Shown here piece after piece: positions 45,516 through 57,524 of a stretch of DNA of 64,000 nucleotides; position 1 is the stretch's first letter; the number at the start of each line of letters is the position of its first letter. Origin of the DNA: Dipteronia dyeriana (taxonomy: Eukaryota; Streptophyta; Magnoliopsida; Sapindales; Sapindaceae); NCBI GenBank assembly GCA_032871835.1, contig CM065299.1, positions 30,740,074 through 30,804,073 of the forward strand, given 5' to 3'. A program made the position numbers and the translations under genes. The notes under the pieces are model-generated. The model did no database searches. It was not told where the DNA came from and saw only the letters and a program-made list of their open reading frames with translations.

Positions 45516-46560
45516 ATGCTTTCTTCCAATTTCATGATCCTAACATCTTGTTGAGCTACCTTAGCATTAAGTTCTTCAATCTTCCCTTGTGATTCTTCAA
45601 TCTTCACATTTAACCTTTCAACCTCTTCCTTCAATTGTGTAGCCCAATCCGGAAGATGATTTGTGCTAAATACAAGACTTGAATCTTGAGATCCACTTAA
45701 AAGCCCAAATGTATCACAAGCCTTACCCTTGTCTTTGAATGACATAAAAGTCAAACTTTTATTACTAAACTTCTCTAAGGGTAGTGGTAGCACATCTCCC
45801 TCATGTGTCTTTACACCAAGATTCAAACACAATTGAGTAATTAACCTCACCAGTGCCAAGCTCTTATCCAACCTTATTGACACAGCAGAACTATCAAGAT
45901 AATTCATAAGAACTTCTCCAAGGTTTATAGGTCGGTTAGTCATTAAGGCATGCATAATCTTGATTTTCTCCTTGTTTAGCTCGATAGTGTTAAAAGCTCC
46001 CACAAGATTGGTGCAAACGAAAAGATGTCAAAAGGCACTTGCCTTAGTCAATTCACTTTGACTAATGAATGCTTGATTTCCCCACTCAAAATCATTGTCA
46101 TCACATAGAGTTTTGCCCATCATATTGAGATTCTCAATAACATTAACATCAAGAAAATCCAACCCAATATCATTGGATAACCCGAGGAATTTATTGATAT
46201 TCTCTGAGTTAACTCTAAAGACAACACCTCTCACATCCATCAAGGCATCTACATTTATGGTACTATCCTTGTATTCATGGTAAAATTATCTAACCACACT
46301 ATCATTTACCACTCCAAGCATATTAACCCATGTACGCCAATTTCTGTCAATAATGATCCGATGAACATAAGAACCTCTGCACTTACTCAATTCTATACCC
46401 TTTTCTTACAACAATTTCTTGGTTCCTATAATACCAAAGGGATTCAACCTAGTAGGTTTATTAGTGGTAGATTTGGATTTGTATACGGGTTTAGAAGAAT
46501 TACCACTTCCGGTAACCTTGTTTCTCCCATGACCTTGGGTAGAAAATCAATAAACACATA
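45516..46560 (-). pseudogene. B3 env-like ORF, broken
   Basis: Two open pieces in one direction (46243-46028 and 46003-45516). The first holds RGVVFRVNSENINKFLGL and NQAFISQSELTKASAF. The second holds VGAFNTIELNKEKIKIMHAL, TNRPINLGEVLMNYL and LVRLITQLCLNLGVKT, then an N/Q/E-rich helix (KEEVERLNVKIEESQGKIEE). The layout parallels the Ath env-like ORF (domain core, then a helical end) and the 'plant transposon protein' family. No membrane span is evident. A frame break lies at about 46015, and the end is cut by the solo LTR at 45515. Confidence 0.62.
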
Positions 46561-47800
46561 AAACAAACATGAGTGGAAATAATCAAAGTAAGTTAGTCAT
46601 TTAAAAATACAAAGGCCGATGGTAATATAAAGAATCGTCATGGAAAACAAGAAATATTAAATAGCATCTACAAGATTCAACATATCAACCAAGAATATGC
46701 CAACAAATATTAACTTGAATCGTGTGAACATATCATAAAAGAGAACAAAGTTTAGCATACTATGCTCCCATTGATAACTGCTCAATCTAGGATCAAGATA
46801 GGATAATGTTCACAATTAAATCCACACAATCACACACTCAAGGAATTTTAAATAAATCCAACAAAATAAGCTTCACAAATTAAGAGAGATACATCAAGAT
46901 TTTCAATCTTTCTCATAATTCTTGTAAAATTTCTTGAATATCAAATACATATAAACAAAGTGTATGTGTGTGTGTGTGTGCGAATTTTGCTTCAAGTACA
47001 TGTAAAGAAGTAATTTGATAAACAACATGCAAATCATTTCAACATCTATTCATCTTAAGCTTTTCTATAAAAGGTCAAACCGATTATCATCCAAGATTTT
47101 TGCTTTTAAGAGAATATAATTTAACATATGAGCGTGTGCGAGCATATGGCTCGTCATCCCATTTCTATTTGACAACTCGAGCACTTTTTATTTTCAATAG
47201 TACTCATTTAAGCCCTTTTTTTTAGGCTTTGAATCAAAGATTTTTTTTATTGATTCTTTTCCACACTTCTTTGATTATTCTAACATAAATATATGAGTGT
47301 GTGTGTGCATGTAGCTTGTCATCCCATTTTTATTTGACAACCCTAGCACTTTTGATTTTTAACTATACTCCTTTAAGCCTTTTTCTAAGGCTTTGAATCA
47401 AAGATTTATTTTTTTGATTTTTTTCAACACTTCTTCATGACGGCTTTTGCTCATCACAATTGTGTTGCCCTTTTCTACATTGCACAGCTTCACAACCAAA
47501 GTGTGTAGCCCTTTTCATGAAGGTGCTTGTTGAGTTCTATGTAGTTATCGAAGCAAAATGGATACTAACCATAGTTCATCTTTGTTGTACTAGTCATAAG
47601 ACTTCAAGGTGTATCCACAACTTACATATATTCAAACTCAACTTACTTAACAAAACATACAAAAGAAGCAAAGTGCATCTTTTAAAAACCAAGTTTTTAT
47701 AGATTACAAGCACATGATAAAAAATTAATACAAAGAGACTTACTCAAGATCATTACTTCTCAAGAAAGTAGCTTTCAAAGAATATAAAGGTCATATTTTT
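46561..47800 (-). other. B3 conserved noncoding block
   Basis: The reverse complement aligns with 9190-10100 of B1 in the same order, best at 47440-47600 against 9360-9560 (for example tagtatccattttgcttcg and aagggctacacac-ttggttgt). A segment of about 164 bp is tandemly duplicated (47120-47283 and 47284-47447). A (TG)n run lies at 46963-46980. No ORF is conserved between B1 and B3 here. Confidence 0.75.
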
Positions 47801-48289
47801 AAAAATATGCCACTCGACAATCAACCATAAAATACACACATCATGATTAAGATTAATGTTAACATTATCACTAAGAGATCTTAGAAGATCAAATGTCAAT
47901 GAGAACCATAAGAATGTTATACTAGTTCTCTAATGTGACATGCTATATGATATAATACAAACGTAGAGTCGAAAGATGAAAAACTAGAAAGCAAGCATTA
48001 GGATATAGAAATACCTTAGCAAGCTTTTTCATCAAATGCAAAGCCTTCACTCTTTTTATGAGCTCTCTTGGATTGTTTGTCCTCATGACAAAAAGTTGTT
48101 GATGTGTCATCCCAAGAGAATAAAGACTAAACACTTCAACTCAAACACATATAAAAATGACTTCTCTAAAATTCTTAACAAAACTCATCACCATATAGAT
48201 TTCAACAATGCAACTTCTCTAATGTTAATAAACGAATTTTGACTATCATAATAAATCTTGTGAGATAGCTAAGTTCATGTCAATTTATA
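47801..48289 (-). other. B3 segment in place of pol
   Basis: About 490 bp between gag and the noncoding block. The minus strand is open for 63 codons (48134-47943, containing NNPRELIKRVKALHLMKKLA), which I do not recognise. No pol motif is visible in any frame. Confidence 0.5.
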
Positions 48290-48954
48290 ACAAAATAAAG
48301 CTACTAAGCTAAATTCATCACAGTTCGATCCACAATAATACCAGTAACACTCTTCTTTTTAACATTAGCAACACATGCTTGATCAATATTAACAAGGTTT
48401 GCTTTCTTCTTTTTCCAAACATTTTTAACATGCTTTTAACCACATCGTGCTTTTCAATATCTAAAGCATTAGCACTCTTGAATTAAAGCTCAATCTCAAT
48501 ATCTTTAGATGCATTCTCTAACTTGCAATATTTGTTGCATTTGGGCTTGATACGATCTATAGTATTGCAAAAATGACAAATGGGAATAAAAGGTGAGATT
48601 GTACCTTCAGAAATTGAAATATCAATAGTAGGAGTTTGTAGAGATACCTTTTCCTTCAATTTCTTTTTTGTCATAGATCTTTTCGTCTTAGGTGGTTTCT
48701 TCTCAATGATACCATTTTCCTTTCTTATTAGAAGTGAGGCTTCTATAAGCTTCTCCTCAACTACCAAGCTACTTGAACCATCCTAAGAATAAACAAGATT
48801 TATAACACTCAATATATTAACTGACTTGTTGACTTTGTCCATAATGGCTTGCTTAGCAATATCGATTTCTTCAATAAGATCTTCCCTCTTCTCCCTCATA
48901 GTAGAAATGATCTTTTCTTTTTCAAGGACAATCTTTTCAACCTCACTAAGCTTA
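48290..48954 (-). pseudogene. gag: B3 gag, C-terminal part
   Basis: From the A4 junction leftward: a coiled-coil stretch (LSEVEKIVLEKEKIISTMRE, then EEIDIAKQAIMDKVNKSV), a TAA at about 48783, a Lys-rich region (KKPPKTKRSMTKKKLKEK) and a zinc knuckle whose central His is replaced: CHFCNTIDRIKPKC against CHYCNMVGHIRPRC in B1. After a further stop the linker KNVWKKKKANLVN matches the B1 gag-protease linker. The N-terminus is cut off by LTR A4. Confidence 0.72.
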
Positions 48955-49760
48955 TGTTGGGATAATTCTCGGTAGTAAGAGTGTAATAATGTATTTGACA
49001 ATCTTTTAATATTAAAAAAAGTGATTTCTAGTTTAACAAATCTTATAGCATTTATAGTTTAACTAATATAATTGTCAAAAGTACATAATCATAAGGTCAA
49101 AAGACTATGAGAAAAGAAGAATTGTTCGTACATCTAGATATGTATGAGGTAGACACAATATTTTAGTTAGTCTTGAATAATATTCACAACTTAAAATAAA
49201 GGTTGAGCACATTTATTTGTCAAAGTTGTAGATTCTTTTACTAGCATTTAAGTGGGATCAAATGTGTTATGATAAGTCTAAAATCATCAAAGTGTGGTGT
49301 CTTTGGGCAAAAGAATCTAATGCACTGGGTCATTGAATAGGATTAAAGTGAAATACTTTTTCTAGAACCGTCAATGGATAAAAGTTTTCATTTGAAGACA
49401 ATCGAAGAGTCTATCTCAATCCTGAGATAAATGATAGGCTTATGGCTGCAAGTGTTATCATTTGAGCTATCAGTGAGTACGATTATATAGCATAGTCTAT
49501 CCTCGATAGTTTGGTGGTATTCATTTGATAATCGATAGAGGACTTCATTTATAGATATGGACATTGTTACTCCATTTATTTAATGAGAATAGAATATCAT
49601 CATATGGATGTTTTAAGGTTTTAAATATTAAATCATGTTAAGTTTTCAATAGTGTCTATTGAAATATGGCTTCTGGACAAGTCAGAATATCCAAGTTCAA
49701 AATGTGGTCATATGAGTAAATATGGTAACTTGGAGAGCCATATGCGGTTTATGAGCCCTT
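48955..49760 (+). repeat. Copia A4 LTR, left part
   Basis: Starts TGTTGGGATAATTCTCGGTA, inside the B3 gag, and matches the first 810 bp or so of the A2 LTR. It is interrupted at 49760 by Copia A3 (target CCCTT 49756-49760) and resumes at 59730. No A4 internal region is visible, so it is a solo or truncated LTR. Confidence 0.9.
49756..49760. other. A3 target-site duplication, left (CCCTT)
   Basis: CCCTT precedes the A3 LTR at 49761 and is repeated at 59725-59729. The unoccupied family sequence at this place reads gagctcttggcgattac (29969-29985). Confidence 0.95.
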
Positions 49761-50413
49761 TGTAAGGAAAAACGGGTTCAAAACACAACGGAAGCGTGAG
49801 AAATATAGAAAATTAATTTAGGGTTTGCGTATAAATAAAAAAAAATTCCTTTTTATGCATCCCTTTTATGCAACGAGAACCTTAACCCTAGATTAATTGA
49901 TGTATATAAAAGTATCGTACCTTTTTCGCGTGAAGATTGGACAAGCGCCGAATTGATTCCGTAAGATCTTCCAATCCAATCATGAACGTGAATCACCTTG
50001 GAGTGTGGGCTCTCTTTCTTTAAATTGTATTCCTAAGGATGGAGACAAAGCAACAAATCTTTTCTTTGTTAGTTACAAATATCCTCCAAGAGAAAAATCC
50101 AAGAACGTCCGGTCACTTGTGAATTATCAATCAACTTGATTGAAACTCGCCGTGAACCTTGATTCAAAGTTGTACACAAAACCCTTTTGATGTAAAGGAT
50201 ACTAGTATACTATTGAAAACAAAAACGTTCCCCTTTTTTCTCTTCTAGGCCGAATTCACACACCCTTTATCTATGAGTTGATCGAATTTTGTCTAGAGCA
50301 AAAACTAATTTTTCTCCCTTAAAATTCTCTCTTGCTATGCTAAATTTTCTCTTGAAAATTACCTAGGCATGGCCGAAATTTTCATCATAAAATTCATAGG
50401 GCTAGCCGAAAAT

Positions 50414-50471
<58 letters not shown>

Positions 50472-52247
50472 ATCATAAATCCTTTCCTAAGAAGGATTTA
50501 CATTGTTGGCAAGAATCCTTTCCTTAGGTGGATTTATTTTGTAGTTAAGAATCATTAACTTAAAGAAATTCAATCCTTTTGTATATATATGGGCTGGCCG
50601 AATTTTATATGATATAGATTAGGATCACTAATCCTTTCCTAAGAAGGATTACTTGGTAGTTAAGAATCCTTTCCTTAGGTAGATTTACTTGGTGGTTAAG
50701 AATCCTTTTCAAAAAGGAATTCTATCCTAACACCAAGACTCCTAATCCAACTCAAAAGTGTATTTGTAACCATATTAAAGACTTCCTAATATGATTAGAT
50801 AAATAACTCCTTTTATTTATCTACTTATCAACTATAGTCTTTAATATTAACTATAATACCAACAATAGTATAGTTTTAGGAGACTATCCCCTAATAGGAA
50901 AAGATTTTGACTTTTAATTAAACAATTAATTAATCAACAAATTAATTAATTTCCGTTTAATTAAATAATAATACAATAAAAATATTATATTTAAGCTATT
51001 CACCATAGCCATTGCCGCCCATACCTAGTATAAAGGCCATATATTAATTTTCTTATTTTATTAAATCCATTGGATCTTAATAAAAAGTCCACATGTGAAC
51101 TAGACTTATCCTTACAAAAAGAAACAAGTTCACATGCCTTATTACAATTCTAGATGGATCCCTAAATTGATCCGGTATAATATATCAAGTGATCCATTCA
51201 AGTTCGTGTGGATTGGGGATCTTGGCAGGATATCTAAATTTAAGCTCCATTAGACACAACCCAATGACAATCAACAAATGATTCACTTAGGTCCAATCTA
51301 TTTAATTTTAGTTCATTCCACTAAAGAACTAAAATTGAACTCTTAAATAAAGATAGCATAAGTTGATGTTACTCATTTATACCTCTGACAACCTTATTGG
51401 AGAAAGTGTATCCTCGTGAAGATTACCAGTGATCGCCAAGAGCTCATGGACCGCCTATAGCTCTCTAAGTTACCATATTCACTCATATGACCACATTTTG
51501 AACTTGGATATTTTGACTTGTCCAGAAGCCATGTTTCAATAGACACTATTGAAAACTTAACGTTAAGATTTAATATCCAATACCTCAAAACATCCATATG
51601 CTGGTATTCTACTCTCATTCAATTAATGGAACCACGATGTCCATATCTATAAATGAAGTCCTCTATCGATTAACAAATGAATACCACCAAACTATCGAGG
51701 ATAGACTATGCTATATAATCGTACTCATTGATAGCTCAAATGATAACACTTGCAACCAGAAGTCCATCATTTATTTCAGGATTGAGATAGACTCTCCGAT
51801 TGTCTTCAAATGAAAACTTTTATGCATTGACGGTTCTAGATAAAGTATTTCATTATGATCCTATTCAATGCACCCAGTGCATTAGATTCTTTTGCCCAAA
51901 GACACCACACTTTGATGATTTTAGACTCATCATAACACATTTGATCCCACTCAAATGCTAGCAAAAGAATCTACAACTTTGACAAGATAAATGCGCCAAC
52001 CTTCTATCTTAAGTTGTGAATATTATTCAAGACTAACTAAAGAATTGTGTCTACCTCATACATATCTAGATGTATGAACAATTCTTCTTTTCTCATAGTC
52101 TTTTGACCTTATGATTATTTACTTTTGACAATTATAATAATTAAACTATAAATGCTATAAGATTTGTTAAACTAGAAATCACTTTATTCATATGAAAATA
52201 TTGTTAATTACAATATTACACTTTTGCTATCGAGCATAATCCTAACA
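49761..52247 (-). repeat. Copia A3 3' LTR
   Basis: 2487 bp. The plus strand starts TGTAAGGAAAAACGGG and ends ATCCTAACA. It is longer than the 5' LTR because it keeps 248 bp (50053-50300) deleted there and has an expanded (TA)n run (about 50420-50469). Four ggattcttaac modules (in reverse) lie at 50470-50715. Confidence 0.95.
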
Positions 52248-52261
52248 ATCTCCCACCTACT
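52248..52261 (-). other. Copia A3 polypurine tract
   Basis: Minus strand AGAGTAGGTGGGAGAT-like tract between the pol stop (52262-52264) and the 3' LTR start; one base differs from A1 (agcaagtgggagat). Confidence 0.8.
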
Positions 52262-53190
52262 CTATAGCAAATGTGTCATATCTCTCATCCCTATGTTCTT
52301 TAGATGCCTATCAAAACTCTTTTGAGGAAGAGCCTTTGTAAAGGGATCCGCTATATTTTCTGCTGACGCGATCTTGGTAATCGTCACGTCATCCCTATGC
52401 ACAATTTCCCTTAGAAGGTGATACTTTCTTTCAATGTGTTTCCCTCTCTTGTGACTTCTTGGTTCTCTCAAATTAGCCACTGCTCCACTATTGTCATAAT
52501 AGATAGTGATCTGCTTATTCGCTTCAGGAACCACTTCCAAGTCAAATAAGAATTGGCGGAGCCAGACATCCTTTTTAGCAGCCTCGCATGCGGCAACATA
52601 CTCGGCTTCCATGGAGGAATCAGCAATACAAGATTGCTTGATACTCCTCCATATGACTGCCCATCCTACAATGGTAAACACAGATCCTGATGTCGATCTC
52701 CTGGAGTTAAAATCTGACTGAAAAACAGAATCTGTATACCCAACGGGAATTAAATCTCCTCAAGAGTATACAAACATTTAATCTCTCGTTCTCCTAAGAT
52801 ACTTGAAAATATGCTTGACTGTCATCCAGTGATCAGGACCAGGCTTCGATTGAAACCTGCTAACTATGCCTATAACAAAATAAATATCTAGTCTAGTGCA
52901 GAGCATTGCATACATGAGACTTCCAACTACCGATGCATATGGAACCCTACTCATGAATTTCTCTTCATGCTCGTTCATAGGAACTTGTTCCTTAGAAAGT
53001 TTGATTCCATGCCTGAAAGGTAATATACCTTTCTTGGAATCTTGCATGGAAAACCTAGACAAGATTTTATCTATGTATGAAGCTTGGGATAATGCAATAG
53101 TTCTATTCTTTATATCCCTTATGACTTGGATACCAAGATTATAACTTGCTTCTCACAATTCTTTCATATCAAATTTTTATGCTAACCATT
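52262..53190 (-). pseudogene. pol: Copia A3 RT end and RNase H
   Basis: RNase H reads AVIWRSIKQSCIADSSMEAEY (Glu present), VWLRQFLFDLEVVPEANKQI, YYDNSGAVANLREPRSHK and ADPFTKALPQKS to a stop at 52262. Upstream, 53062-52778 holds the RT end (MSRFSMQDSKKGILPFRHG, CTRLDIYFVIGIVSRF). Frame breaks lie at about 52690-52770 and 53065-53190. The first RNase H Asp segment, deleted in A1, is present here in outline (near 52715). Confidence 0.88.
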
Positions 53191-53990
53191 ATTTTATTGA
53201 TGTCAATATACCTACATCGTTTCTTATGAGTAGTATATCATCAACGTAAAGAACTAGGAAAACCAACTTATCTCCTTTAATCCTTTTGTATAAACAAGGT
53301 TCATCAAGGTTTTGAATAAATCCAAAACCTTTAACGGCTTGATCAAATCTTATGTTCCAGGATCTGGATACTTGCTTCAATCCATATATGGATCTTTGCA
53401 ACTTGCATACCCTTTCCTCTTGGCATTTTTCAATGAATCCTTCTGGTTGCATCATATAGATGCTTCCGTCAAGACTTCCATTAAGGAAAGCTGTCTTGAT
53501 ATCCATTTGCCAAATCTCTAGGTCTAGAGATGCCGCAATGGAAAAGAGTATCCTAATGGATTTAAGCATGGCCACAGGAGAGAAGGTTTATTCATAATCG
53601 ATACCTTCCTTCTGTTTATAACCTTTAGCTACCAATCTAGCCTTAAAGGTTTCCACATTTCCATCCATTCCTCTTTTCCTCTTGTATACCCACTTGCACC
53701 CGATGGGTTTTATCCCTTTAGGCAAGTCTACAAGAGACCAAACTTTATTTTTGAACATAGATTCAATTTCGGATTGCATTGCCTTTTGCCAATGCTGACA
53801 ATCAACATCTTCCATTGCTTCCTTGTATGTATATGGATCATCGTCGTCCATAAGATTCTCTACAGATTCTTCTAGACCGATGTATCTCTCGGCTTGTCTA
53901 ACAACCCTCCCACTACGACGAGGTATGGTAGAATGTTGATCTTGTGTTAGTATGGAACTTACAATTAGGCTTGGTTGTGAAACCTCTTAT
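53189..53990 (-). pseudogene. pol: Copia A3 reverse transcriptase
   Basis: Frame 53851-53588 reads PYTYKEAMEDVDCQHWQKAM, KNKVWSLVDLPKGIKP and CKWVYKRKRGMDGNVETF to a TAA replacing a Glu codon (53588-53590). Frame 53575-53189 continues with IWQMDIKTAFLNGSLDG (catalytic Asp), YGLKQVSRSWNIRFDQ and the intact YVDD box in FLVLYVDDILLIRND. Apart from this stop and an end frameshift, the catalytic core is preserved. Confidence 0.9.
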
Positions 53991-54025
53991 GGAATTGTAT
54001 CTCCTAAAAGCTCATTTAGGACAAT

Positions 54026-55229
54026 TCAACTTTTAGGCACGAAATTATTCTTATAGTCCTCTTCTAGAAATTTGGCATTTGTCGAAACAAAAACTTTAAG
54101 ATCTGAAGGACTATAAAAATAATATCCTTTTGTTCCTTTTGGATACCCTACAAATATGCATGTTTCTGAACGGGACTCCATCTTATCTGTCTTTTCTTTT
54201 AACACGTGCGCAGGACATCCAAATATCCTTAAGTGTTGTAAACTAGGCTTTCGCCCAGTCCATAACTCATGCAGTGTTTTAGAAATTGACTTAGATGGTA
54301 CATCGTTTAAAATGTACATTGCAGTTTGTAAAGCATATCCCCAAAAAGAATTAGAGAGCGTTGAATAACTCAACATAGACCTAACCATATCCAAAAGAAT
54401 TCTATTTCTCCTTTCTGCCACCCCACTTTTTTATGGTGTCTGGTGTAGAAAACTGAGAAATTATCTCATTATCAATAATATATTATAGCAACTTACCAGA
54501 TAGATATTCTCCACCACGATCAGACCTCAGGATTTTAATGTGTTTCTCAAGCTGATTTTCTACTTCAGCTTTAAATGCTTTGAATGTATCAAAATCATCC
54601 AATATATATCTCATGAGATACATATAGCCAAATCTTGAGTGATCATCCATGAATGTGATGAAGTACTCATATCCACCTCTAGCTTGAATGCTCATAGGTC
54701 CACACACATCAGTGTGTATCAATCCTAAAGATTCGATGGCTCTTGCTCCTTTGGTCGTAAACGACCTTTTGGTCATTTTACCTTCCAAACAAGATTCACA
54801 AGTTGGTAGATCATCAACCTTTAAGTCACTTAGAGGTCCGTCACATACCAATCTTTTAATCCTATTAAGGTTGATATGACCTAAGCGCAAATGCCAGAGG
54901 TAGGCTTCATCTTTTGATAATTTTACTCTTTTATGATTAGGTTCCGTTGATTCCGTGTCTAACAAGTAAGAGATATTTCCATGCAAATAGAATAATCCGT
55001 TTTCCAATGTACCTTTGCAAATAATTTTGTCATTCTTACTAATAATAAAAGTTTTATTAAAAGTAACCAAATAACCAAATTTATTTAAACAAGAAACCGA
55101 AATTAAATTCCTCTTGAATTGAGGTACATAGTAAACGTCAATTAAAACTAAATGCCTATAAGAATCTAAACTAATTTTAATATCTCCCACTGCACTAGCA
55201 GACACCAACGCTCCATTGCCTAATCGCAA
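54026..55229 (-). pseudogene. pol: Copia A3 integrase
   Basis: The open stretch 55229-54483 covers the end of protease (MRLGNGALVSASAVGDIKI), the zinc-binding region (AYLWHLRLGHINLNRIKRL, CESCLEGK; all four ligands present) and the catalytic Asp pair (IHTDVCGPM, FMDDHSRFGYMYLM). A stop and frameshift at about 54430-54485, next to a T-run, separate it from 54421-54026, which has the Glu (MAERRNRILLDM) and the C-terminal part (CIFVGYPKGTKGYYFYSP). The triad is complete, so the frame break is the main defect. Confidence 0.9.
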
Positions 55230-55239
55230 GTTGAATTCG

Positions 55240-55345
55240 TTCTAATTAAGCCTTCTCCTTTCCTTAAACTCATGTAAGGAAAAACAAACATGATTAGTGG
55301 CTCCGGAGTCTATGATCCATGAATCCGACAAAAAACATGTTTCAA
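55240..55345 (-). pseudogene. pol: Copia A3 protease active-site region
   Basis: The minus strand reads DSWIIDSGATNHVCF, the copia protease active site (D-S-G), followed by LHEFKERRRLN. It joins the integrase frame after a stop near 55243. Confidence 0.85.
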
Positions 55346-56159
55346 GATAATTAATATTACCTTCTTCCTTTCCTTGAGACTTAGGGCAATTTCTTTTCCA
55401 ATGTTCCTTTTCACCACAAAGGAAACACTTTCCTTTGATCTTGGTTACTTTCTTTGTCTCCTTCTTTGTAGGTCCTAGTTGCTTTTTCTTCTATTGTTTC
55501 TTGACCTTCATATGGGTCTTAACAGTAGCAACTTTACCAACGGTATGAATCTCTTGACCCTTGCCTTTCACAAGGATCTTTTTCGCGCTTTGAAAATCTT
55601 GCATCAGGCCTTACAAGGTGTATTCCTTATTATTCAAGGTGTAGTCCAACTTGAATTGATCAAAGGAATCCGATAGTAAGTTGACAATCATGTCAATTTT
55701 GGTTTCACCATCTATCTCAGCACCATTCAGTTCAGCAATGTTGAGATGTACTATGACTTTCATCATGTGATCTTTCACAGCCTGTCCGGGTTTCATCCTA
55801 AGATTCATAAAAGCAGTCACTGCCTCTCTCTTAGTCATCCTAGACCTCATAGCAAACATCTCCTCTAGAGACATCATTATATCGGTAGCAATCTCCATTC
55901 CTTCATGTTGTTGTTGCAACACGTCAGAGATGGTGGCCATAATGTAACATTTAGCCATCTCATCAGAAGACTCCCACTATTGATACTCATCTCTTTGCTC
56001 CTGAGTAGATTCATCAGTAGGAGTAGGTGGTTTAGGAGTGCACATAACGAACTTATGCTTTTCGGATTGCAATAGTAGCCCAATTTTCCTTTTCCATATG
56101 ACATAATTATCAATAGTTAAAGTATTGTTTTTTAGGATTTTGATTAGGGATGGGGTTAT
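55346..56159 (-). pseudogene. gag: Copia A3 gag
   Basis: UBN2-type copia Gag matching A2. The expected start codon is ATA (56159-56157) instead of ATG. Pieces are LKNNTLTIDNYVIWK, CYIMATISDVLQQQHEGME (about 55950-55895), FMNLRMKPGQAVKDHMMK and FDQFKLDYTLNNKEYTL to a TAA at 55611-55613. A basic region and an intact CCHC knuckle (CFLCGEKEHWKRNC, 55386-55427) follow. A stop also occurs near 55978. Confidence 0.87.
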
Positions 56160-57510
56160 GATTTCTTTTTAATAACAAAAATTATATATGTAAATAATCA
56201 TGATAAAGCACTTTTGAATATTTATCTTAAATTAAATGAAATAATTCAATCGTAAAAATTCAACGGTGATCCAACACCCATAAATGTCACGCCTTCTTTG
56301 GGAGTACGCACCATTTACTAGTTGGACTAGGTCCCACCTAATTGTTAACATAACAACCAACGTTTGTGATTTTATTAGCAAGAACTCTTGGGAGGATATT
56401 AATAAACTCACATTGAGTGTGTTACCAAGCTATCGACCTTCAATATAATCCCTCACAAATATCCCTCCTTTAGGAGTAGATATCTTTTGGGCTAATTGTC
56501 TAGTCTATCCTTGTAAGGAAGTATCTTGCTAAATTCCATCCATGAATACCTCTTGGGAGGTTATTCACGAAACATAAAGCTCAACTAAACTTGGAGGCCG
56601 TAAGTGTTCAAAACACCTTCTCCCACTCAATTGTTTAAGGCGTGTGATCGAATTCCAAAGAATGATTTACCAAGTTATCTAGATACCAATTTAGATACTT
56701 AAACCATTCAATGCATGTTCATACCAAAAGAGATATATGAGTGGCACTCTTATTCTATATGACATGTTCTCAAACAATGACAAACACTGCAATATTTATA
56801 AAAAATATAAATAGCTACAATTTTGGTCCATCCTAGAAAAACAAGTAAATTACATATATCTTGGAATACAAGAACTCCTTTCTTGGCGAACAAGTCTTCA
56901 CGCGACCTTCATCGTTCGGACTCCCTTGGTAACCTCCCATTGGCGTGCACACCCCTTGCCCTTACTCATGGGCGTGCGTATGTCACAAGCCCATAAAGGG
57001 CTGCCATGCGCAGCCCATGGCTACAACAAGGGCTGCCGTGCGCAGCCCATGCCACAACAAACGTGGCTGCGCGCTCTTTGCACACACGTTCGTTGTTACG
57101 GCTTGCACGGTCCCAAACTTGTTCCGGTTACTCCTAATTCTTTAAACCTTTGAGTCTTCGAAACTTGAACGTATTACAGAAGAATTTACATAACAAAATA
57201 CTGCAGTTTTTTTTATTATTATTACAACAACAAAATAAAATAAAAAAATTTAGCAACTATTAAGAAAGAAATTATGGCGATAATAGACCACCCTTCTTGT
57301 TACAATCCCAAAACAAAATTACATTGAAATTCTAGGACCTTAATTAAGCAATAACAAACCACATATAAAACATATATGTATCCATACATTCTAATGTAAA
57401 TATATATATGCAAATACCTAGAGTGCCATCTCTTTCTAAAACATGCATACATACAATAAAAAGTAAAAGATTCACGAACACATACATCAATTAATCAAGG
57501 GTACAACCAG
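56160..57510 (-). other. Copia A3 leader with hairpin cluster
   Basis: About 1350 bp, the uninterrupted counterpart of the A2 leader. It includes the empty target of B2 (plus-strand cattg, 56411-56415) and two hairpins, GGGCTGCCATGCGCAGCCC (56998-57016) and GGGCTGCCGTGCGCAGCCC (57030-57048). Open frames in 56926-57153 are not conserved in A2. Confidence 0.75.
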
Positions 57511-57522
57511 GCTCTGATACCA
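57511..57522 (-). other. Copia A3 primer-binding site
   Basis: Minus strand TGGTATCAGAGC, two bases inside the 5' LTR end; intact initiator-Met-tRNA-type site. Confidence 0.92.
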
Positions 57523-57524
57523 AT

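Larger units (their letters stand above)
43222..48954 (-). mobile_element. B3: diverged Sirevirus-like element, gag and env-like, no pol
   Basis: Internal region of a minus-strand element read from right to left: gag end (48954-48290), a stretch without motifs (48290-47800), the conserved Sirevirus-like noncoding block (47800-46560), an env-like ORF (46560-45516, interrupted by a solo LTR), purine tracts and the 3' LTR start at 43221. I found no protease, integrase or RT motif between gag and the noncoding block. It is either a deletion derivative or a non-autonomous member. The right side is cut by LTR A4 at 48955. Confidence 0.72.

Noticed and set aside
47943..48242. Possible host gene in the B3 element between gag and noncoding block
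   Set aside because: Only a 63-codon frame with no known motif; not enough to call a gene, so it is listed as an unassigned segment.
50420..50469. (TA)n run as a biologically special site
   Set aside because: Simple microsatellite growth in an LTR; the same place has shorter TA runs in other copies.
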